Origin: Lachnoclostridium sp. UBA739
GTDB lineage: Bacteria; Bacillota_A; Clostridia; Lachnospirales; Lachnospiraceae
Direction of reading: 5' to 3'
Length of the DNA stretch: 13,727 bases
Assembly (NCBI GenBank): GCA_002297865.1
Contig: DBKX01000122.1
Coordinates: forward strand, 1-13,727
Shown: piece after piece, positions 12,978 to 13,727 of the stretch
How the letters are laid out: the number at the start of each line of letters is the position of its first letter
How positions within the stretch are numbered: position 1 is the stretch's first letter
Translations under genes and position numbers: made by a program
The notes under the pieces: generated by a model
The model's input: only the letters and a program-made list of their open reading frames with translations
The model's database searches: none
What the model was told of the DNA's origin: nothing

Positions 12978-12999
12978 TACTATTATATAATATAAATAT
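12961..12999 (+). promoter_or_regulatory. Shared-family promoter P11
   Basis: GAGTTTAC at 12961-12968, TATAAT at 12986-12991, then ATAAATAT. It drives the zinc-ribbon and helicase genes. Confidence 0.87.
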
Positions 13000-13023
13000 G
13001 AATAATAATAAGGAGGGTCGATA

Positions 13024-13527
13024 ATGGCTAAAAAGTATAAATGTAAAGGACCTTGTGGAGAAAGTTATGTGCTTGAAGATATGGTTCTTGTTAGTAGTGA
13101 AAAGGCTAAAACACCGATAAGATGGTGTAAATCATGCAGAGAGAAAGCTGAAAAAGAAATGCAAGAAAGACAAAGTCTATACGATACAATTAAGGAATTG
13201 TATGGAATTACATTCCCAACAGGAATGATGTTAAAGCAAATTAAAGAGTATAAGGAGCAGTATGGTTATACGTATTCAGGAATTGAATTAGCTCTAAGAT
13301 TTTGTGTAGGGAAACCAGGAATCGTATGGAAACCCACAATGGGAATTGGAATCGTCCCTCATTACTATGAGAGAGCTAGGCTTGATTTAGAAGAGAAGAA
13401 TAGAAGAGTAGAATCATTTATTGATGTAAGCCAGCAAACCGTGACAATTAAAATTTCCAAATTGGATAACACCAACCATTATAAAAACGAGAAACTAATC
13501 GACCTGGAGGACTTACTTAATGATTAA
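13024..13527 (+). CDS. Zinc-ribbon protein next to the helicase, possible loader
   Basis: This 167-residue protein begins with a probable zinc site of two Cys pairs (Cys7/Cys11 in CKGPC and Cys35/Cys38 in CKSC), followed by helices (residues ~42-160) with aromatic patches. I do not recognise a named family. The start has AAGGAGGG nine or so bases upstream. It overlaps the DnaB-like helicase gene by eight bases, so both are translated together. In many phages and plasmids the gene directly before the DnaB-type helicase is a loader or replisome organiser, which makes that role the best guess; a zinc-binding regulator is the alternative. Confidence 0.6.
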   Translation: MAKKYKCKGPCGESYVLEDMVLVSSEKAKTPIRWCKSCREKAEKEMQERQSLYDTIKELYGITFPTGMMLKQIKEYKEQYGYTYSGIELALRFCVGKPGIVWKPTMGIGIVPHYYERARLDLEEKNRRVESFIDVSQQTVTIKISKLDNTNHYKNEKLIDLEDLLND

Positions 13528-13727
13528 TAATAACTTACTTATACCAAAAAGAGCAGTATTCAACGTAATAGGATGCTTATGTAAAAACCCGCAGTTAATG
13601 TTTGAAGAGAACGTAAAACTAGATAAAAAGGATTTCGGAACAGACTTCTATAAAATTCTATTTGGAGCAATTAATAATCTAGCTGTAAGCAATGTAAAGA
13701 TAAATGAGATTACGGCGGTTGACATTG
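13520..13727 (+). CDS. DnaB-like replicative helicase, N-terminal part (runs off the window)
   Basis: Only the first 69 codons are present. The start MINNNLLIPKRAVFNVIGCL followed by NPQLMFEENVKLDKKDFG and FYKILFGAINNLAV matches the DnaB N-terminal domain pattern, in which an early 'A...ViGcl' helix is followed by a DF..hr.if.ai helix. A full-length gene would add a RecA-type ATPase domain with Walker A to the right, outside the window. GGAGG at 13506-13510 lies nine bases before the ATG, inside the zinc-ribbon gene. The helicase would unwind phage DNA during replication with the SSB-like protein. A shorter protein with only the N-terminal domain cannot be excluded. Confidence 0.7.
   Translation, partial: MINNNLLIPKRAVFNVIGCLCKNPQLMFEENVKLDKKDFGTDFYKILFGAINNLAVSNVKINEITAVDI

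Noticed and set aside
1..13727. tRNA genes, CRISPR arrays and insertion sequences
   Set aside because: I saw no cloverleaf with a T-loop GTTCRA box, no regularly spaced direct repeats, and no transposase or terminal inverted repeats.

Overview
The window is AT-rich and gene-dense, with short intergenic gaps, strong GGAGG-type ribosome binding sites and mostly small genes. It carries a phage DNA-metabolism set: SSB, a Sak4-like recombination ATPase, the start of a DnaB-type helicase and nucleotide enzymes. It most likely comes from a large phage or prophage of a low-GC Bacillota host, probably Clostridia. The host call rests on AT-richness, heavy AGA and TTA codon use, consensus sigma-A-like promoters and similarity of the products to Bacillota proteins. 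The presence of two repressor-like genes makes a temperate lifestyle plausible but does not prove it.

Layout. Positions 126-959 form a leftward two-gene operon: an XRE-family repressor followed by a two-segment membrane protein, expressed from a promoter near 1020-1048. Everything from 1173 to the right end is rightward except a small leftward island at 9866-10402. Rightward genes in order: a small helical protein (1173), a secreted cysteine-repeat protein behind a structured leader (1585), two small unknowns (2577, 2863), a catalytically dead tyrosine-recombinase-fold protein resembling the SPbeta repressor MrpR (3232), an SSB-like protein (4383), serine hydroxymethyltransferase (5391), a dNMP-kinase-like P-loop protein (6753), dihydrofolate reductase (7253), an adenine-type DNA methyltransferase (7817), a thymidylate-synthase-family enzyme (8445), dCMP deaminase (9278), a winged-helix protein (10608), a tiny tryptophan-rich membrane protein (10902), a Sak4-like ATPase (11122), a membrane-anchored SleB-type wall hydrolase (12166), a zinc-ribbon protein (13024) and the first 69 codons of a DnaB-like helicase (13520, runs off the window).

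Regulation. Eleven near-identical promoters drive almost every rightward transcription unit. Each has GTTTAC, a 17-base gap and TATAAT, usually followed by ATAAATAT. Conservation extends beyond what sigma-A recognition needs, so the motif may also be a binding site for a phage regulator. Several units end in clear hairpin plus T-run terminators (3082, 4197, 6651, 9841, 12113).

How the genes work together. SHMT supplies methylene-tetrahydrofolate, the TS-family enzyme uses it on a pyrimidine dNMP, DHFR recycles dihydrofolate, dCMP deaminase supplies dUMP and the kinase raises the product to the diphosphate. This is a self-contained pyrimidine-deoxynucleotide supply next to SSB, recombination and helicase genes. 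The TS-family enzyme has Asp where thymidylate synthases have the uracil-selecting Asn, so it may act on dCMP. That, the MrpR-like regulator with its shared promoter motif, and the secreted cysteine-repeat protein are the most interesting points.
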